7,861 nt of DNA from Rickettsiales bacterium (lineage in GTDB: Bacteria; Pseudomonadota; Alphaproteobacteria; Rs-D84), in assembly GCA_031283565.1 (NCBI GenBank), contig JAITBM010000099.1:1-7861 (forward strand). The letters run 5' to 3'. The notes beneath the pieces are model-generated. The model ran no database searches. It was not told the DNA's origin and saw only the letters and a list, made by a program, of their open reading frames with translations. This document shows, one piece after another, positions 5,076 through 7,861 of this stretch; the first letter of the stretch is position 1, and every line of letters begins with the position of its first letter. The position numbers and the translations under genes were made by a program.

Positions 5076-6056
5076 CTATTTCAACTTGTCGGCCAAGAGC
5101 CCGATCGCAAGGGCATAGCTGTTGGAATTATTCCATTTTTTTATTCGATAAAAATTCTCGTACGTCAGATACCCTGCGAGCGACGCGTCGTTATCCTGGT
5201 CGCAAACCATTCCTGCAGTTTTCGACACTTTCGGCACGCCCCACACTCCCATGACCCGCCACTCGTCCAGAGTTTTTTTCGTGCGGGCATCGCACAGGCT
5301 GCGATCAAAGTCTGCCGGCAACACGACTTTACGCACTATCCGCTCTTTTTTGTCGTATCCGAGTTTCTGCAGAAAGTTCCCGGCGCTGAACATGGCGTCG
5401 CCGACAGAGTTTATCACGTCGATTTTTCCGTCGCCATTTCCATCCACGCCGTATTGCGCGAGGGTCGTCGGAATGAACTGAAAATGCCCCATGGCGCCGG
5501 CCCAGCTGCCATGGATTTTAGATATGTCCAGTCCCGACTTGTCGGCCAGCGACATAAGCGCCATCAGCTGCGCTGTGAAGAATTCGGCGCGGCGACCGTC
5601 GTAAATCAGGGTCAGAAAAGCATCGCTGATTTTATACTGGCTCTTAAATGCGCCATAGTCGCTTTCCATGCCCCAAAAAGCCAAGATCACGTTTTTCGGA
5701 ACGGCGAATTTTTTTTCGGTCCTGACCAGCAGGGTCCTGTAATTCTTTGCAGCTTTTTTCCCGTTTTTTATGCGCGGCGCGGCGACCGTGCGGACGAGAT
5801 ATTGGTCCAGCGTCAAGACAAATTCGGACTGATTTTTGTCGCGCGCTATGATATCCGGCACGAATTCTGAATCCTGGATGACTGCATTAATTGTACGCGG
5901 GCTGGATTTTTGCGCTAGCGCGGCATTCTGGACTTTGTGAAGCGCAGCATGCCAGCGGTTCATATCGAAGCCGCCGCCATAATCGTCACTGGCACGTGCA
6001 GCGCATGCAAAAAAATAGGCGAGCAGGCCTGCCGCAAAAATCCCTTTAGAAGCCAT
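5076..6056 (-). CDS. mltB: lytic murein transglycosylase, MltB family (GH103)
   Basis: The enzyme cleaves the MurNAc-GlcNAc bond of peptidoglycan non-hydrolytically, leaving 1,6-anhydro-MurNAc ends, in the periplasm. The 326-residue protein has a signal peptide at 1-22 ending A-R-A. No lipobox cysteine sits at the cleavage point, so it is probably a soluble form rather than a lipoprotein. Catalytic Glu131 lies in W-G-M-E-S-D-Y-G (128-135). GAMGHFQFIPTT at 187-198 is the family's glycan-binding segment, DGNGDGKID at 205-213 is the EF-hand-like calcium loop known from E. coli Slt35, and NSNSYALAIGLLAD at 310-323 closes the fold. There is no C-terminal peptidoglycan-binding domain. GGAG lies 6 nt before the ATG. 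The gene overlaps the end of the outer membrane protein gene by 11 nt, so the two are co-transcribed. Confidence 0.95.
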   Translation of the reverse strand: MASKGIFAAGLLAYFFACAARASDDYGGGFDMNRWHAALHKVQNAALAQKSSPRTINAVIQDSEFVPDIIARDKNQSEFVLTLDQYLVRTVAAPRIKNGKKAAKNYRTLLVRTEKKFAVPKNVILAFWGMESDYGAFKSQYKISDAFLTLIYDGRRAEFFTAQLMALMSLADKSGLDISKIHGSWAGAMGHFQFIPTTLAQYGVDGNGDGKIDVINSVGDAMFSAGNFLQKLGYDKKERIVRKVVLPADFDRSLCDARTKKTLDEWRVMGVWGVPKVSKTAGMVCDQDNDASLAGYLTYENFYRIKKWNNSNSYALAIGLLADKLK

Positions 6057-7581
6057 ACTTGACTCCGATATGAAGCCCGAAAGACTGCCATGTCGCGTTT
6101 TTCAACGAATCAGTCAGCTTTTCAGTATAGGGTTCTTGCGTTGCGAGTATCGGCACTTCGTTTCCAGCAGCATCTGTCTCCAACACATAATTTCCATATT
6201 CGTCCGTCTGATAGTACTGGTATCCGGCGACATAAAGCTCTCCGCCGACCCCGCCTATGTGGAAATAGTCCGTGCTGGCTTTCAGAGACAATTGCAGGCG
6301 GTCGCTGAACTGGTATACGTACTCCATTTCCGCCTGATAGTGCAGCGCGTCAACATCGCCCTCATCCACAAAACTCGGATTCTGCTGCCAGTCGGTTCTG
6401 TTCGGCCAAGTGCCTTCGGATCGGTAGTGCGGCATGGCCACCTGCGCATAGAACCGCAACTTGTCGACGTAGGTCATCTGCTTTTCCACTTCGACCCCAA
6501 GGTATATCCCCGACCACGTGGTATTGTATATGTGCGTAACGCCGCGCACTTCTATGAGTCCGTCGCCGCCGATTACTATGCATTCCCCCGCATTTACGCC
6601 CCATGGCAAGGTTTCATAGATCGGATTATAATCCGTCGTCAAAAGGCCGCCGTTTTCATCCACTATAGGCTGGTGCGTAGACGGATCGGTCAGCGCTAGC
6701 AAAAGATCCTCTGGCGACATGCAAACCTGGTACCAACCTTCCTGAACGGAAGCGCCGGGGGCAACTACGTAATAGTTCTGAGATTCGTCGCTGTACACGT
6801 ATTCCCCGTACTGCGTCATCAGCGGCAGATATACGGCAGGATTGGGGTATATGTGATTACTCATCTGCAATTTGTGTTCGAATATCTGATACCCGACCAC
6901 AGGGGATATCTTCCAGCCGGCTATATCCCATATATGCCGCGCACCGACCCCGAGCTTTATGTTCTGCATGTTGCCGCTCTGATCCCCCATGGATATCGTG
7001 AATATTCCGGCATTAGGCTCTTTTTCATCGTACGGGCGAAGGTCATAATCCATGGATAGCCCGCCGTCGGACATGACGCCCTGCGAATACTCGCCAAAGA
7101 TGAATGCATCGAACCCGCGCAAATTCAAGCCTTTTTCGACTCGCGCGCCTATTTCATTTACAGACATGTCGTCCCATTCCAAAATAGACTGCACCCCGGT
7201 TTCGAACTGAAAGTCCGCAAACTTGCGCCCTGCGAATACCGTCAACTTTAAGCCCCATTGGTCCTGAGACGGCGGCACGGCAACTCCATTCGGGGTCATC
7301 GCGCCGCCGACCGCAACCTCGGGCGCGCGCGGCACCTGATAGGAATATGCCTGCTGCCCGATGATTTTCCGGGATGCCTGATTTCCGATGTAAAGATTCT
7401 GCCCGTATCTGTTTGGAACGGACTGGTATTGTTGAGGATATCCGCCTTGGTAGTACGACGGCATGCCCTCGCGGGCTGCTGCAAAAGCTGGCGCAAAAAT
7501 CATGACCGCAGGCAAGACCGCCGCCAAAAAAGCCGCTGAAAATGCGGAGATTCTTATCCTCATCACTCCCTGTTTCTTCAT
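6046..7581 (-). CDS. outer membrane beta-barrel protein, omptin/Pom-like
   Basis: The 511-residue product has a signal peptide at 1-34 (hydrophobic core 17-34, A-P-A-F-A before the cut), a Tyr/Gln/Pro-rich linker at about 36-106, then alternating aromatic beta strands from W109 to the terminal K-Y-G-F, the C-terminal phenylalanine typical of BamA substrates. The stretch SILEWDDMSVNEIGARVE at 132-149 and GEYSQG-MSDGG-SMDYD at 163-180 recall omptins and Protochlamydia-type outer membrane porins; I cannot place the omptin catalytic Asp/His residues, so protease activity is not claimed. A large predicted extracellular loop at about 242-345 has two cysteines (287, 334) that could form a disulfide. 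ATG at 7581 has no Shine-Dalgarno; M7 (7563) follows AGGGAG, though only 2 nt away. Porin or adhesin roles are possible. Confidence 0.8.
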   Translation of the reverse strand: MKKQGVMRIRISAFSAAFLAAVLPAVMIFAPAFAAAREGMPSYYQGGYPQQYQSVPNRYGQNLYIGNQASRKIIGQQAYSYQVPRAPEVAVGGAMTPNGVAVPPSQDQWGLKLTVFAGRKFADFQFETGVQSILEWDDMSVNEIGARVEKGLNLRGFDAFIFGEYSQGVMSDGGLSMDYDLRPYDEKEPNAGIFTISMGDQSGNMQNIKLGVGARHIWDIAGWKISPVVGYQIFEHKLQMSNHIYPNPAVYLPLMTQYGEYVYSDESQNYYVVAPGASVQEGWYQVCMSPEDLLLALTDPSTHQPIVDENGGLLTTDYNPIYETLPWGVNAGECIVIGGDGLIEVRGVTHIYNTTWSGIYLGVEVEKQMTYVDKLRFYAQVAMPHYRSEGTWPNRTDWQQNPSFVDEGDVDALHYQAEMEYVYQFSDRLQLSLKASTDYFHIGGVGGELYVAGYQYYQTDEYGNYVLETDAAGNEVPILATQEPYTEKLTDSLKNATWQSFGLHIGVKYGF

Positions 7582-7861
7582 GGCATTATATCACAAAACA
7601 GCCCCTAAAAAAAGCCGTTTGAATCCTTTTTATCAATGTAATCCCCCCCCCCTCGGCGCGAAATCCCCGCTAATGTGAAGACTAACTGCCAACGAAAGAA
7701 AAGGCATCATAGATCGGTTTACTTTTTGTCGACCAGAATCCGCCAACGTGATTCAGGCAATGGAGTCGTGCGCGACAAAATAGTAATTTTTATTATTTAT
7801 CGCTTCGCTCGTATTGCACGGGGGGGGCACAATGACGCATACTTCATTGCGCCGGCGAACC
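7582..7861. other. 280-nt stretch without a convincing gene; C10 and G8 homopolymers
   Basis: No reading frame here looks coding on either strand. It contains the promoter region of the outer membrane protein gene, a run of ten C at 7643-7652 and a run of eight G at 7820-7827, and a small 4-bp hairpin (GTCG/CGAC) followed by AT-rich DNA near 7760-7800. An ATG at 7832 stays open to the window edge, but only 10 codons are visible. Confidence 0.6.
7585..7592 (-). promoter_or_regulatory. extended -10 element upstream of the outer membrane protein gene
   Basis: On the minus strand TGATATAAT ends at 7585, an extended -10 (TGnTATAAT); the first T of TG is at 7593. No good -35 exists; the region 17 nt upstream is a T-run. 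Only 3 nt separate the -10 from the ATG at 7581, so initiation would fall inside or just past that codon, which favours translation from the ATG at 7563. The 14 bases TTTGTGATATAATG are identical to those before the cysteine-rich gene at 3106. Confidence 0.5.

Noticed and set aside
5016..5870. A 284-residue plus-strand reading frame
   Set aside because: It is the antisense shadow of mltB, whose catalytic motifs are intact on the minus strand.
7832..7861. Start of another gene at the right edge
   Set aside because: Only 10 codons are visible, with no clear ribosome binding site other than the G-run, so it is not listed as a CDS.

Overview
The window looks like part of a chromosome from a Gram-negative proteobacterium. 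It holds a beta-barrel outer membrane protein, an MltB-type murein hydrolase, a probable lipoprotein with a textbook lipobox, a PlsC acyltransferase, a short-form Obg GTPase of about 330 residues with no long C-terminal extension, and a tRNA with an encoded CCA end. An alphaproteobacterium, perhaps an uncultured host-associated one, is the best guess, but this rests on protein style rather than on any search. GC content is moderate, with AT-rich intergenic DNA, and I see no transposase, integrase, phage gene or CRISPR array.

Layout. Positions 1-576 (minus strand) hold an unrecognised 179-residue helical protein whose stop overlaps, as ATGA, the start of a secreted or membrane protein that runs off the left edge. 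Positions 670-3046 (plus strand) are a compact operon with ATGA overlaps at both junctions: plsC, obg and a DUF5662-like gene. Positions 3106-3500 (plus) hold a small cysteine-rich exported protein gene whose reading frame is broken once and which appears to be leaderless. Positions 3635-3708 encode tRNA-Gly(CCC), preceded by two consecutive sigma70-like promoters. From 7581 back to 3781 (minus strand) lies a series of three envelope genes: an omptin/Pom-like outer membrane barrel, an MltB lytic transglycosylase overlapping it by 11 nt, and an unrecognised lipoprotein that ends in a strong intrinsic terminator facing the tRNA. Positions 7582-7861 contain no convincing gene but carry a C10 and a G8 homopolymer.

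The most interesting stretch is 4860-5072, between mltB and the lipoprotein gene. A perfect 23-bp inverted repeat (4880-4902 and 5004-5026) encloses 101 bp carrying a good sigma70 promoter that currently points away from the lipoprotein gene. A mltB terminator abuts one side and the lipoprotein ribosome binding site lies just beyond the other. This is the architecture of an invertible, phase-variable promoter: flipping the 101 bp would point the promoter at the lipoprotein gene. That gene has no ATG, GTG or TTG that preserves its signal peptide. The only well-placed start is ATT, 7 nt after an AAGAGG Shine-Dalgarno, and a dnaX-like A AAA AAG heptamer lies just downstream. The envelope lipoprotein may therefore be controlled at DNA, initiation and possibly frame level. 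All of this is inferred from sequence and needs experimental or comparative support.
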